Below, in pieces: positions 1-8,544 of a stretch of DNA of 64,000 nucleotides. The notes below the pieces were generated by a model. It saw only the letters and a program-made list of their open reading frames with translations. It made no database searches and was not told the origin of the DNA. The translations under genes were made by a program, and so were the position numbers. Position 1 is the first letter of the stretch; each line of letters begins with the position of its first letter. Origin of the DNA: Seonamhaeicola algicola (GTDB taxonomy: Bacteria > Bacteroidota > Bacteroidia > Flavobacteriales > Flavobacteriaceae); contig NZ_VOSC01000005.1 in assembly GCF_007997385.1 (NCBI RefSeq), forward strand, positions 62,001 to 126,000, read 5' to 3'.

Positions 1-2
1 TG

Positions 3-491
3 GATAATTTAATTACGGGCATTTTAAACTATTCAACCGTTAATAAAACAGATTCTCAAATAGGAATTATAAACACCAATACCTTTGTTAAAGATATAGT
101 TAATGATCTTTCAATACCAAGCCACATTACCATAAAAATTGTAGATAAATTGCCTGAAATTGAAGCTGATAAACCAAGAATTAGGCAGCTTTTTGAAAGT
201 TTAATAGGCAACGCTATTAAATATATTGATAAAGAAAAAGGTTTTATAGAAATTGGTGTAAAAGAAGAAGGGTTACATTGGCAATTTTATGTAAAAGATA
301 ACGGTAAAGGTATTGAAAAAGCATATTTTGATAAAATTTTTAAACCTTTTCAAAAGCTAGAAAATAACACCAATGCTACAGGTATAGGTTTATCAATATC
401 TAAAAAAATAGTGAATGCCTATGGCGGAAAAATATGGTTAAATTCTACTTTAGGTGAAGGCACTACGTTCTATTTCACGTTAAAAAAATAA
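3..491 (+). CDS. Sensor histidine kinase, C-terminal part (5' end outside window)
   Basis: The reading frame is open from the window edge, so this is the C-terminal end of a longer kinase. The first visible residues (DNLITGILNYS) look like the end of a dimerisation helix. A complete HATPase domain follows, with an N-box (GNAIKYI), a G1 box (DNGKGIE) and a G2 box (TGIGLSISKKIV). No receiver domain follows the ATPase domain, so it is not a C-terminal hybrid kinase. An Hpt gene starts 3 bp after its stop, which suggests a multistep phosphorelay with a receiver elsewhere. The sensor part cannot be seen. Confidence 0.9.
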   Translation, partial: DNLITGILNYSTVNKTDSQIGIINTNTFVKDIVNDLSIPSHITIKIVDKLPEIEADKPRIRQLFESLIGNAIKYIDKEKGFIEIGVKEEGLHWQFYVKDNGKGIEKAYFDKIFKPFQKLENNTNATGIGLSISKKIVNAYGGKIWLNSTLGEGTTFYFTLKK

Positions 492-494
492 ACC

Positions 495-812
495 ATGGAG
501 CAACCAAACTTATCATACATTAATACATTATCAGGAGGTGATAAAGCTTTTGAAACCAAACTTATAGGTATAATAAAGCAAGAATATCCTGAAGAGCGCG
601 ATGTTTATTTTAAAAATTTCAAGGCAAAAAATTACAAATTAGCAGCTGAAAATGTTCATAAATTAAAACACAAAATAAATATTTTGGGCTTAAATGAAAG
701 CTATAAAGTGGCTGAAAAATATGAACATAATTTAATTGATAATATTACCGAGGGGAAAGACGATTTTGCCAATATTCTGCAAGCAATCACTAACTTTCTT
801 AATGGTTTGTAA
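495..812 (+). CDS. Histidine phosphotransfer (Hpt) domain protein
   Basis: A 105-residue protein that consists only of an Hpt-like four-helix domain. The segment AENVHKLKHKINILGL resembles the HxLKG phosphorylation motif, with His55 as the predicted phospho-acceptor. The glycine of the motif is replaced by His, but the later Gly is kept. Hpt proteins carry phosphate between receiver domains of hybrid kinases and response regulators. It sits 3 bp behind the histidine kinase and is almost certainly co-transcribed with it. Likely partners in this window are the LytTR regulator at 2009 and the receiver-glycosyltransferase fusion at 17093; that pairing is inference. Confidence 0.8.
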   Translation: MEQPNLSYINTLSGGDKAFETKLIGIIKQEYPEERDVYFKNFKAKNYKLAAENVHKLKHKINILGLNESYKVAEKYEHNLIDNITEGKDDFANILQAITNFLNGL

Positions 813-941
813 TATAATTAACGCTAAACATTTTCTACAAATTATAATACCCTAATAATTTTCATTTATATTTAATTATAATATTTTTACAAACAAACAA
901 TATTTTTGTCTTGTTTGGCATAATATTAATTTAATTAGATA

Positions 942-1883
942 ATGATTAGAAAAAAAATTCTAGTTACAGGCGGTGCAGGTTTTGTAGGTTCTCATTTATG
1001 TGAACGTTTATTAAATGAAAATAATGAAGTATACTGTTTAGATAACTTTTTTACCGGGCAAAAACAAAATATAGTCCATTTGCTAAATAACCCTTATTTT
1101 GAGCTTATTAGGCATGATATTACAAGTCCATTTTTTATAGAAACCGATGAAATTTATAATCTGGCGTGTCCAGCATCACCAATACATTATCAATACAACC
1201 CAATAAAAACAATGAAAACCTCGGTTATGGGGTCTATAAATATGCTAGGGTTAGCTAAACGTGTTAAAGCCAAAATATTACAAGCATCTACAAGTGAAGT
1301 GTATGGCAACCCTTTGCAGCACCCGCAAACTGAATCGTATTGGGGTAATGTAAATCCAATAGGCGAGCGTTCATGCTATGATGAAGGTAAAAGAGCCGCA
1401 GAAACGTTGTTTGTAGATTATCATAAATCTAATAATGTAGATGTTAAAATAGTACGTATTTTTAATACTTATGGCCCTAAAATGCATCCTAATGATGGTA
1501 GAGTAGTATCAAACTTTATTGTACAAGCCTTAAAAAATGAAGATATTACAGTGTACGGTGAAGGCAAACAAACCCGAAGTTTTCAGTATGTTGATGATTT
1601 GGTTGAAGGTATGATTTCCATGATGAACAATACACCTAATAATTTTATAGGGCCAGTTAATATTGGTAATCCGGGAGAGTTTACTATTTTAGAATTAGCA
1701 AAAAAAGTAATAGAATTAACAAATTCTAATTCTAAAATAATATATAAACCAATGCCTTCTGATGATCCTTTAATGCGTAAGCCAGATATTACACTTGCCA
1801 AAAAACAATTAAACTGGCAACCTAAAGTAGCATTAGAAACAGGACTTTTAAAAACAATAGATTATTTTAAAACAATTATTTAA
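942..1883 (+). CDS. UDP-glucuronate decarboxylase (UDP-xylose synthase), NAD-dependent epimerase/dehydratase family
   Basis: A 313-residue extended short-chain dehydrogenase. The NAD-binding GGAGFVGSH motif is at residues 10-18, and the catalytic YxxxK lies within [11 protein letters not shown]. The stretch around [14 protein letters not shown] and [12 protein letters not shown] is characteristic of UXS enzymes rather than dTDP-glucose dehydratases. The known reaction converts UDP-glucuronate to UDP-xylose with release of CO2, giving a nucleotide-sugar donor for cell-surface polysaccharide. It lies between the kinase/Hpt pair and the LytTR regulator, so it may supply xylose to the polysaccharide made by the following genes. 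No LytTR-like repeat is visible upstream of it. Confidence 0.88.
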   Translation: MIRKKILVTGGAGFVGSHLCERLLNENNEVYCLDNFFTGQKQNIVHLLNNPYFELIRHDITSPFFIETDEIYNLACPASPIHYQYNPIKTMKTSVMGSINMLGLAKRVKAKILQASTSEVYGNPLQHPQTESYWGNVNPIGERSCYDEGKRAAETLFVDYHKSNNVDVKIVRIFNTYGPKMHPNDGRVVSNFIVQALKNEDITVYGEGKQTRSFQYVDDLVEGMISMMNNTPNNFIGPVNIGNPGEFTILELAKKVIELTNSNSKIIYKPMPSDDPLMRKPDITLAKKQLNWQPKVALETGLLKTIDYFKTII

Positions 1884-2008
1884 AAGAAAAAACGTGTTAA
1901 AACTTGTATAAAATTCGTATTTTTAGTTAGATTTATATCGCACGCTAATCTCTAAAGTTATTTATAGCTAATTAAACATCAGTTTACCAAACATGTAGTG
2001 TATTTATT

Positions 2009-2731
2009 ATGAATTGTATTATTATAGATGATGAACAAACCGCAAGAGCTATAATTGCGCAACTATGTACAAATTTCTCAAGTTTAAATGTTGTTGAAGA
2101 ATTTCCAAACGCTATTCAGGCTATTAAATATTTAAATCAGAACACTGTAGATTTAATATTTTTAGATATACACATGCCCGATTTTACAGGATTTGATTTT
2201 ATTCAAACCCTAAAAAACCCACCAAATATCATTTTAACAACCAGTGATCCTAAATTTGCTATTGAAGCTTTTGAATATAACTGCATTGTAGATTATTTAG
2301 TGAAACCAGTTGAAATACAAAGGTTTAACAAAGCTGTTTTAAAAGCACAAGCAAGACAAAAACAAGTTGATAAGCAAGATAAGTTAATATCAGAAACAGA
2401 AAAAGAAGAGCGTATTTCAGAAAAAGATTTATATGTAAATATTGATAGACGCCTAATAAAAATTGATATGCCTAGTATTTATTTAATTGAAGCAAAAGGT
2501 GACTACATAAATATTAAAACTGAAAATAAAAACTACACAGTACATTCTACACTTAAAAAAATAGAAGAAAAATTACCAACAGATACCTTTTTAAAGGTAC
2601 ACCGCTCGTACGTAATTAATGTAAAAAAAATTATAGATATTGAAGATAATAGTGTGCTAATTAAAAAAGATGTAATACCCGTAAGCAGGTCAAATAGGCC
2701 AGAACTAATGAAGCGTTTAAACCTATTATAG
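2009..2731 (+). CDS. LytTR-family response regulator
   Basis: A 240-residue protein with an N-terminal receiver domain (acidic pair in IIDDEQ, phospho-acceptor Asp53 in FLDIHMP, conserved Lys in VKPVE). A charged linker leads to a C-terminal LytTR DNA-binding domain (about residues 140-240; FLKVHRSYVIN and ISRSNRPEL-like end VSRSNRPE). LytTR proteins typically bind pairs of direct repeats about two helical turns apart. Exactly such pairs occur in five promoters between 2.7 and 19 kb, making this the best candidate regulator of those genes. The likely phosphodonor is the kinase/Hpt pair upstream. Confidence 0.93.
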   Translation: MNCIIIDDEQTARAIIAQLCTNFSSLNVVEEFPNAIQAIKYLNQNTVDLIFLDIHMPDFTGFDFIQTLKNPPNIILTTSDPKFAIEAFEYNCIVDYLVKPVEIQRFNKAVLKAQARQKQVDKQDKLISETEKEERISEKDLYVNIDRRLIKIDMPSIYLIEAKGDYINIKTENKNYTVHSTLKKIEEKLPTDTFLKVHRSYVINVKKIIDIEDNSVLIKKDVIPVSRSNRPELMKRLNLL

Positions 2732-2751
2732 CTTTATCTTTAAAACACATT

Positions 2752-2819
2752 CATTCGTCTACACTTATCTTTCATTTACCGAAGTTAATCTAAAAAAAAT
2801 TAAGTTTAAACTAATTTTA
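2752..2819 (+). promoter_or_regulatory. Predicted LytTR site pair and -7 box upstream of the gene at 2839
   Basis: Direct repeats CATTCGTCTA (2752-2761) and CATTTACCGA (2773-2782) are 21 bp apart, start to start. A TAATTTTA box (2812-2819), close to the Bacteroidota -7 consensus TAnnTTTG, begins 30 bp after the second repeat. The same arrangement recurs at four other promoters in the window. Assignment to the LytTR regulator at 2009 is inferred from spacing and proximity. Confidence 0.7.
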
Positions 2820-2838
2820 TGACACCAAATCGAGTGTC

Positions 2839-5415
2839 ATGAAAAGAATTCTACTTTTATTATTAATTTATTCAACAAGTTTTTATGCTCAAAATGAGCC
2901 TTTTAACTGCGATTACAATGCGTATTTATTCCAATACAATGATGTTTATGCTATAGACTTAGCATCGGGTAATGCCTACCAAGTTGCAGCCGATGTTACA
3001 CCAGGTAATATAAATGCAGCCGCTTATAACCCTAAAGATGGTTATATATGGGGCTCATTAAGTTCGCCTTCAAAAACTATAGTTCGCATAGGTAAAAATT
3101 TTCAAACTACAACATATTACATAGATGAGCTTTCATCAGGAGGTAGATATATTGGCGATGTTAGTGCCACTGGTATTTATTATTTAAAAGGAGGCGGAAC
3201 AACTTACTATGCAGTAGATTTAGATCCGGAATCTGCAAACTTTGGTAAGCATCATCAAACACTAACCATGTCTCAAAATTTAAATATACATGATTGGGCT
3301 TTTAATGCTGTAGATGGCTTTTTATACACCGTTGAAAAAGGCACAAATATTTTATATAGAGTTAATGCCGAAACAGGTAATGTTATTAGTTTAGGAGAAG
3401 TGCCTATTCTAGCCGGATTAAATTACACATACGGAGCCGTATACTTTGATGCTTCTGGGCGTTTTTATGTATCAGCCAACCAAACAGGCACTATTTATGT
3501 TATACAAAGTGTTCAAGATTTAACAGGTAGCAATGCTATAAATTCTAATTTGTTTGCTTTTGGTCCTGCAAGTTCTCAAAATGACGGAGCAAGATGTCCA
3601 ACAGCACCAGTACCACAAGAAGATTGTATAAATGGTATTGATGATGACGGTGATGGTTTAGTAGATTGTGATGACCCTTCATGTTCAGGAACATTTACGT
3701 GTCCAATTATAACAGTATCTGCTTCTAGTGCCAATACCGGTGGTTTAGAAAGTAACAATAGATTATCTGAAAAAATAAGCAAAAGAAACTTTAACAGAGT
3801 TAAAAACAGTTATAAGTTTGATGTAAATACGGCAAAAAAAGTTAAAAAAAGTTCTAAATACGGAAAAAAAACAAGTAAAAATACAGGTGCTATTCAGTTA
3901 GAAGATTTAGTTCCTTTAGGAGTTGTTAGCGAGGATAGTGCAATAGAATCATCACCAAATGATTTAATTGGTATTACAAATGCAACCAATGTATATTCAG
4001 TAGATTACATAAAAAACAATGTTACTGCAGCTTCAATATTACTTTTAGAAACTCAAAACGGTGTTTATGAACATACTAAAGTAATTTGTGATAGATTATT
4101 GGGGGCTGAAATAATTTCTGTATCTACAATTGAAATTAGAGAACAGGCATTTATAAAAACATTGTTTAAAAATGTTGATGGAGGTGTTGAGTTTGTTTTA
4201 AGCTTAGCGGCCAAAAACGTAAATAATGGTAACGATTTTGAAATTGAAAGCCATTGGAATATAGATAAATACCAAAGTGGTGCCTCATTTTATAATTTTC
4301 AAATTTGGGCAAATTCATTAGATGATTTATATAGGTTAGGTGATGAAGTTTTAAATCTTTTAGAAGTACAAAAACCAATAGTTGGATACAACAACTCTAC
4401 ACCACCAACCGTGTTTATTAAAAAAGGAAAGTACCATAACGGTAAATTAGATTTGCAAATAGTAAACACAAACAGAACGCAAGCTGTAACTTTTGATGCA
4501 GGTGTTAGAGCTTCAGAAACTGAAACAGTAAATTACATTTCATCAAACATTGATTTATCTAGCGGAAGTTATATTTCTAATGTTGAAGTTGATGCGGGTA
4601 CTTTATTTGATGTAGGTTTTAGAATTGGCGATGGCGTTGCAACACCAGATGATTTATTTCTTTCTGATGGTTCTTGGGGTTATGATGATGCTGATGCAAC
4701 TGTTACCAATTATGCTGTAGAACCAAATACATTATCTTTTGATGATAACCAATTTGCTGTAGAGAGAAATTTATCTCTAGAGGCAACCACTAATAATTAT
4801 GTAGCTGCTTACAGATCATTAACAGCTAAATTTAGTCCAGTAAATTTAACAGCTTTTGATACTTTTAATTTTGAAGCTAAAGGTACTGGTAATATGGTTG
4901 TAAGACTTGTTAAAGAAGATATTAGCAATTGGGAAGAGCAATACAAAGTAACCATACCATTAACAAACACATTAACCAATTATAGTGTACCATTTAATAC
5001 CTTTTTATCGTCAACAGGAGCAGAGTTTGAAGCTAATGATGTGGTATCCATTGTATTTACAATGTTAGCTTATGGTGCAGAAGAAACTAAAAAAATGGAT
5101 TTAAAACAGTTACATTTTTCTAAAAGTAGTTTGTCGGATAGTCAAATTTCTGAAGAAGAAGGTGTTGTAACTACAGCAGTACCAAATCCAATGTTTAATA
5201 CAACAAATATAACATTTACAGCAAATGCCACAGAGCTAATAACATTAGATGTTTTTAACCAAGACGGACGTTTAGTTAAACAACTAGAGCACAACGCTAC
5301 TTACGGAAATAACCAAATTAAATTAGACCGAGGAAACTTAAGCTCTGGGCTGTATTTCTGTAAAATTAACAGTAAAGCAACCAATTATAAAACAGTGAAA
5401 TTAATAATAGAATAA
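2839..5415 (+). CDS. Large secreted protein with type IX secretion sorting domain
   Basis: An 858-residue protein with a signal peptide (about residues 1-18, ending SFYAQ). Residues ~20-255 form a propeller-like region with repeated short motifs such as YNPKDGYIW and FNAVDGFLY. A short Asp-rich segment follows (CINGIDDDGDGLVDCDD, possibly calcium binding). After a central region of unknown fold, residues ~630-760 look like a CIA30/CBM11-type beta-sandwich. The last ~75 residues are a type A T9SS C-terminal domain (VPNPMFNTTNITF, then LSSGLYFCKI). It is therefore expected to be exported and attached to the cell surface. Its promoter carries the LytTR-like repeats, so it may be a surface or matrix protein made together with the polysaccharide. 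Function otherwise unknown. Confidence 0.8.
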   Translation: MKRILLLLLIYSTSFYAQNEPFNCDYNAYLFQYNDVYAIDLASGNAYQVAADVTPGNINAAAYNPKDGYIWGSLSSPSKTIVRIGKNFQTTTYYIDELSSGGRYIGDVSATGIYYLKGGGTTYYAVDLDPESANFGKHHQTLTMSQNLNIHDWAFNAVDGFLYTVEKGTNILYRVNAETGNVISLGEVPILAGLNYTYGAVYFDASGRFYVSANQTGTIYVIQSVQDLTGSNAINSNLFAFGPASSQNDGARCPTAPVPQEDCINGIDDDGDGLVDCDDPSCSGTFTCPIITVSASSANTGGLESNNRLSEKISKRNFNRVKNSYKFDVNTAKKVKKSSKYGKKTSKNTGAIQLEDLVPLGVVSEDSAIESSPNDLIGITNATNVYSVDYIKNNVTAASILLLETQNGVYEHTKVICDRLLGAEIISVSTIEIREQAFIKTLFKNVDGGVEFVLSLAAKNVNNGNDFEIESHWNIDKYQSGASFYNFQIWANSLDDLYRLGDEVLNLLEVQKPIVGYNNSTPPTVFIKKGKYHNGKLDLQIVNTNRTQAVTFDAGVRASETETVNYISSNIDLSSGSYISNVEVDAGTLFDVGFRIGDGVATPDDLFLSDGSWGYDDADATVTNYAVEPNTLSFDDNQFAVERNLSLEATTNNYVAAYRSLTAKFSPVNLTAFDTFNFEAKGTGNMVVRLVKEDISNWEEQYKVTIPLTNTLTNYSVPFNTFLSSTGAEFEANDVVSIVFTMLAYGAEETKKMDLKQLHFSKSSLSDSQISEEEGVVTTAVPNPMFNTTNITFTANATELITLDVFNQDGRLVKQLEHNATYGNNQIKLDRGNLSSGLYFCKINSKATNYKTVKLIIE

Positions 5416-5445
5416 ATTAATAGCAACAGTTTATTTTTTAGAAAC

Positions 5446-5477
5446 AAAGGCAAAACTAACTAGTTTTGCCTTTTTTT
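5446..5477. terminator. Bidirectional intrinsic terminator
   Basis: The stem AAAGGCAAAAC/GTTTTGCCTTT has a 6-nt loop, with a T run on the plus side and an A run on the minus side. It lies between the convergent genes ending at 5415 (+) and 5476 (-) and can serve both. Confidence 0.85.
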
Positions 5478-5847
5478 ATAGTTTGTTTACAAGAGCTCGT
5501 GCTGCTACAGTATCATAAATTATTTTTAAGGTTTTTATTTTATTTTCAGCATTAAGTTCAATAATATCAACAACATCAAAAGTTACAATTTCATTGTTTT
5601 TTAGTGTCCATACGTAATTAAAATAGATAGCAAATTCATTTGTGTTGGTATTTTGAAAAACGCCTTTCAATTTTAATTTTGAATTTGATGTGTCATTTTT
5701 TAATTCATTATAAAATACTTCAGCTTTTTTAATACCGTAAATAGGTGAATCTACAATACCATTTGGGGTAAATAATTTTATAATACTGTCAACGTCACCA
5801 TGCTCTAAATAGGCAATGTACTTTTCAGAAATCTCGTTTGCAGTCAT
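5476..5847 (-). CDS. SnoaL/NTF2-like protein
   Basis: A 123-residue single-domain protein of the NTF2-like (SnoaL) type. It begins with a helix of the form EKYIAYLEHGDVDSIIKLF, then TPNGIVDSPIYG, and ends with a beta-sheet (KIKTLKIIYD). Such proteins are small cone-shaped folds that act as isomerases, hydrolases or ligand binders, so the fold does not settle the function. It is a single gene with its own terminator. Nothing nearby indicates a substrate. Confidence 0.7.
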   Translation of the reverse strand: MTANEISEKYIAYLEHGDVDSIIKLFTPNGIVDSPIYGIKKAEVFYNELKNDTSNSKLKLKGVFQNTNTNEFAIYFNYVWTLKNNEIVTFDVVDIIELNAENKIKTLKIIYDTVAARALVNKL

Positions 5848-5963
5848 AATTTTATGCTTTTAAAAGAGAACAAAACTAATAATTTGCAATTATAAATTGT
5901 GGTAATACTATTTAAGATTATTGCTAAACAGGCATGCCTTTGTTTCGTTATTAAAATGCATAA

Positions 5964-5992
5964 AAAACCTGCTAGTAGATTTAGCAGGTTAA
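5964..5992 (-). terminator. Intrinsic terminator after the TPR/beta-barrel gene
   Basis: A 9-bp perfect stem (AACCTGCTA/TAGCAGGTT, arms 5968-5976 and 5984-5992) with a 7-nt loop. Read on the minus strand it is followed by a run of T. It lies just downstream of the stop of the gene at 6025. Confidence 0.85.
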
Positions 5993-6024
5993 AATGGGTG
6001 TGAAATTTTAAAGCTTTTTTGGTA

Positions 6025-8094
6025 TTATTCTTCGTTCTTTTTAAAAATTGGTTTTTCTAAAAAATACCATTTAAAGCGCAAACCAATTTCATTAAACGTA
6101 AAACCAGCAGCAGTTGCAGAGGCTATATTACTACGCGTACCAAATAAATTAAGTTGACATCGTTCTGAGAATTTATAGCCTAATTTAGCTTGAACTCTGT
6201 AAGTACTTTGTTTTGGGTCTTTTTCAATAAATTGAATACCTGTTGCTGCAGTAAGTTCATAAAACCATTCTTTAGCTTTTGCAATACCATCTGTTTTAAT
6301 AAGATTTACAAAAATTTCGGCAGCATTAAACATTTCAGGACTAAAATATATAGTTGGTACTTGGTTTTTAAAGGTTATGTATTGGTAGTTTAATCCGGCC
6401 TTCAAAGAAGGTTTGCTTAAAATGTTGTAATACAATGAGGTGAATAATAGGTTTCTTGCATTATCATCATTTTGCCACGTGTAAAAATACTGTGTAAACC
6501 AACCAATATTAACGTTTGTACTTAAGCTGTAATTGGCGTAAATATTGTTCATCACTATTTGGCGGTCTAATAATTCGGCATTAAAACTTTGTATTTCACG
6601 CTTGTAGCCAACATCTAAAACTTGCAATTTCATGGGTTTAATATGCAATGAAACATCGGTTTCTAATTGTGTGTAAGCTTTATCATTAGCATTAGCAGCT
6701 GTAACACCCACAGTGCCGTTAAATGTAATATTAGGTAATAGTTGATAGCCTAAGCCAAAAGTAAAAGTATTTGAGTTTGCTTCATTATCAGTAACTTTAT
6801 TACTGGTTGTTCTGTAACCGTACGCAGCTTTTAACTTAAATTTGGTAGACATAGGAAACTCAATGCTGGTATTTACAGCATAGGCTTTGTTGTTACCATT
6901 ATCAAAAGAGTAGGAGGCTTTTGTTTCCCAAAAAGGTGTGAAATTTTTGTCTAAATTCTTAATAAAGTTTGAGGCATCTTTTTGTTTTTCATAAAACGTT
7001 AAAGTGTTATTTGCCCATTGGTAAGCATCTTGGTAACGACCAGTTGCTTTTAAAGCGTTTGCTTTACCTAAGTTGCCATCAAATGAGCTGCTATCTATTT
7101 CTAAAATACGGTTATAGTCTGCAATACTGTTTTTAAATTCACTTTTGTAAATATTTAAAGTAGCGCTTAGTGATAAAACCCAAGTCTGATTTGGCTTTTC
7201 TGTTTTAAGTTGATTTATTAAAGTATTAGCTTCTTTAAATTTTTTATTCCAAATTAAAGCCTGTATATAGCGTTCTTTTGTTTGGTTAACTATAAGCGTG
7301 TCTTTTACATTTGGTATGTCGTTAAAAGCTAATTTGCTTGTTTTTAAAGCATCTTTTTCTTTACCTTTTAAATGTTTTACAAGTGCAATGCCATTAAGTG
7401 CAGTGGTTTCACTTTTGGGCAATGTTTTAATTATTTGGTAGGTAGCTTCGGCTTCATCAAATTTTCCAGCAATAATGTATAGGTTGGCAAGGTTTAATAA
7501 AGTAGACTTATCATTATTAAAAAGCTCTAAATTCTTTTTAAGCAAGGTTTCAGCTTCATTATATTGTTGTGCTTGTTGTTTTTGGTAAGCATAGCCCAAA
7601 TAAATGTATTTTTTTGAAACCATAGCATTAGGGTTGCCAGGTGAAACTTCTAGAGCGTTGTTTACTTGTATAAGAGCTTGGTCATAAATTTTTAGGTTAG
7701 AAAGTGTGTTTGCGTACCCTAATAATGCCGCAAAACTTTTGTTGTTTTCTTTTAAAAGCTTTTCATAGTATACTTTGGCATCAGCAAAATTTGAACCCCA
7801 TAATAACGATTCGGCATAGTTTAATTTTACTTCAAAATCATTAGGATACACATCAAGTAATTCTGTGAATATAGTTACAGCTTTTGGGGCGTTTCCAGCT
7901 AACCCAACAGCTCTTCCGTAACAAAGTTTTGCAGTTTTATTCTTTGGGTATTCTTTTAAAATGTTGTTGAAAAAAACTTCGGCTTCGGGGTATTTACCAG
8001 TTTCTAATAATGTAAAGCCTTCTTGCATGTTTTGTGAAAAGCAAAAGGAATTAATTAATAAAAAAACTAATAAATATAGGTGTTTTTTAAGCAT
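6025..8094 (-). CDS. TPR protein with C-terminal outer-membrane beta-barrel (YaiO/PelB-like export pore candidate)
   Basis: A longer reading frame begins at 8133, but the start at 8094 gives a clean signal peptide (MLKKHLYLLVFLLINSFCFSQ), so that start is preferred; the mature protein is exported. Residues ~20-390 are tetratricopeptide repeats (for example YPEAEVFFNNILKEYPKN, FAALLGYANTLSNLKIYDQA). The last ~290 residues are alternating beta-strands ending in aromatic residues, typical of an outer-membrane barrel of the YaiO type. Periplasmic TPR plus barrel is the architecture of exopolysaccharide secretins such as PelB, PgaA and BcsC. It is divergent from the STAS/exporter operon and shares the control region at 8145-8175. 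Export of the local polysaccharide is inferred. Confidence 0.78.
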   Translation of the reverse strand: MLKKHLYLLVFLLINSFCFSQNMQEGFTLLETGKYPEAEVFFNNILKEYPKNKTAKLCYGRAVGLAGNAPKAVTIFTELLDVYPNDFEVKLNYAESLLWGSNFADAKVYYEKLLKENNKSFAALLGYANTLSNLKIYDQALIQVNNALEVSPGNPNAMVSKKYIYLGYAYQKQQAQQYNEAETLLKKNLELFNNDKSTLLNLANLYIIAGKFDEAEATYQIIKTLPKSETTALNGIALVKHLKGKEKDALKTSKLAFNDIPNVKDTLIVNQTKERYIQALIWNKKFKEANTLINQLKTEKPNQTWVLSLSATLNIYKSEFKNSIADYNRILEIDSSSFDGNLGKANALKATGRYQDAYQWANNTLTFYEKQKDASNFIKNLDKNFTPFWETKASYSFDNGNNKAYAVNTSIEFPMSTKFKLKAAYGYRTTSNKVTDNEANSNTFTFGLGYQLLPNITFNGTVGVTAANANDKAYTQLETDVSLHIKPMKLQVLDVGYKREIQSFNAELLDRQIVMNNIYANYSLSTNVNIGWFTQYFYTWQNDDNARNLLFTSLYYNILSKPSLKAGLNYQYITFKNQVPTIYFSPEMFNAAEIFVNLIKTDGIAKAKEWFYELTAATGIQFIEKDPKQSTYRVQAKLGYKFSERCQLNLFGTRSNIASATAAGFTFNEIGLRFKWYFLEKPIFKKNEE

Positions 8095-8144
8095 GATTTT
8101 GGGGTTGGTTTTATATAACTGCAAGTTAGGCATTACTTTTCAAT

Positions 8145-8213
8145 CATTCATCTACAGCAAATTGCCACTCACCGAAATAAAAGGTTTATTCACTGCAAGT
8201 TGGCTGATATTTG
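8145..8213 (+). promoter_or_regulatory. Predicted LytTR site pair and -7 box in a divergent promoter
   Basis: CATTCATCTA (8145-8154) and CACTCACCGA (8166-8175) are 21 bp apart. A GATATTTG box (8206-8213) starts 31 bp after the second repeat and faces the STAS gene at 8254. The repeats also lie 51 bp upstream of the minus-strand start at 8094 and could act on both genes, but no good -7 box is placed for that direction. The 5' leader TAACCCC plus AAATATTA near 8233-8247 recurs before the gene at 19054. Confidence 0.7.
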
Positions 8214-8253
8214 TGTTAAACAGATGAAATAATAACCCCAAATATTATGAATT

Positions 8254-8529
8254 ATGGCTCTTAAAATTAAAGAAAATAATGGAATTTATTTTGCAGAAGG
8301 TACTATTAATGCATCAACGTCATTCAACTTATTAACTCATTTAAATCATTTAATTAATAGCGAAAAAAGTTTAACGCTAAATTTAGATTTAGTAAAAAAC
8401 ATTGATAATAATGGCGTGTTTGCTATTTACAAAGCATATAAAAATGCTTTAATAAAAAATGTGAATTTCAAACTCACCGGAAAAAAAAGTAACGCTATTT
8501 TAAAGCAGTTTAACATTAATAAAGCATAA
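8254..8529 (+). CDS. STAS-domain protein
   Basis: A 91-residue protein whose pattern (short beta-strands, SLTLNLDLVKNIDNNGVFAIYKAYKNA, then a final helix) fits a stand-alone STAS domain of the anti-sigma antagonist type. The usual phosphorylatable Ser in the DxSG position is replaced (NIDNNGV), so regulation by a partner-switching kinase is doubtful. It is the first gene of a probable operon with the exporter 15 bp downstream, behind the LytTR-like repeats. A role in scaffolding or regulating the export complex is possible but not shown. Confidence 0.65.
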   Translation: MALKIKENNGIYFAEGTINASTSFNLLTHLNHLINSEKSLTLNLDLVKNIDNNGVFAIYKAYKNALIKNVNFKLTGKKSNAILKQFNINKA

Positions 8530-8544
8530 TTTAAAAGTGTAGTT

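Noticed and set aside
1961-1990. Possible autoregulatory LytTR repeats (TTTATAGCTA and AGTTTACCAA) before the LytTR gene
   Set aside because: The period is about 20 bp, both copies are weak and the pair lies within 20-50 bp of the start codon, so there is no room for the usual promoter.
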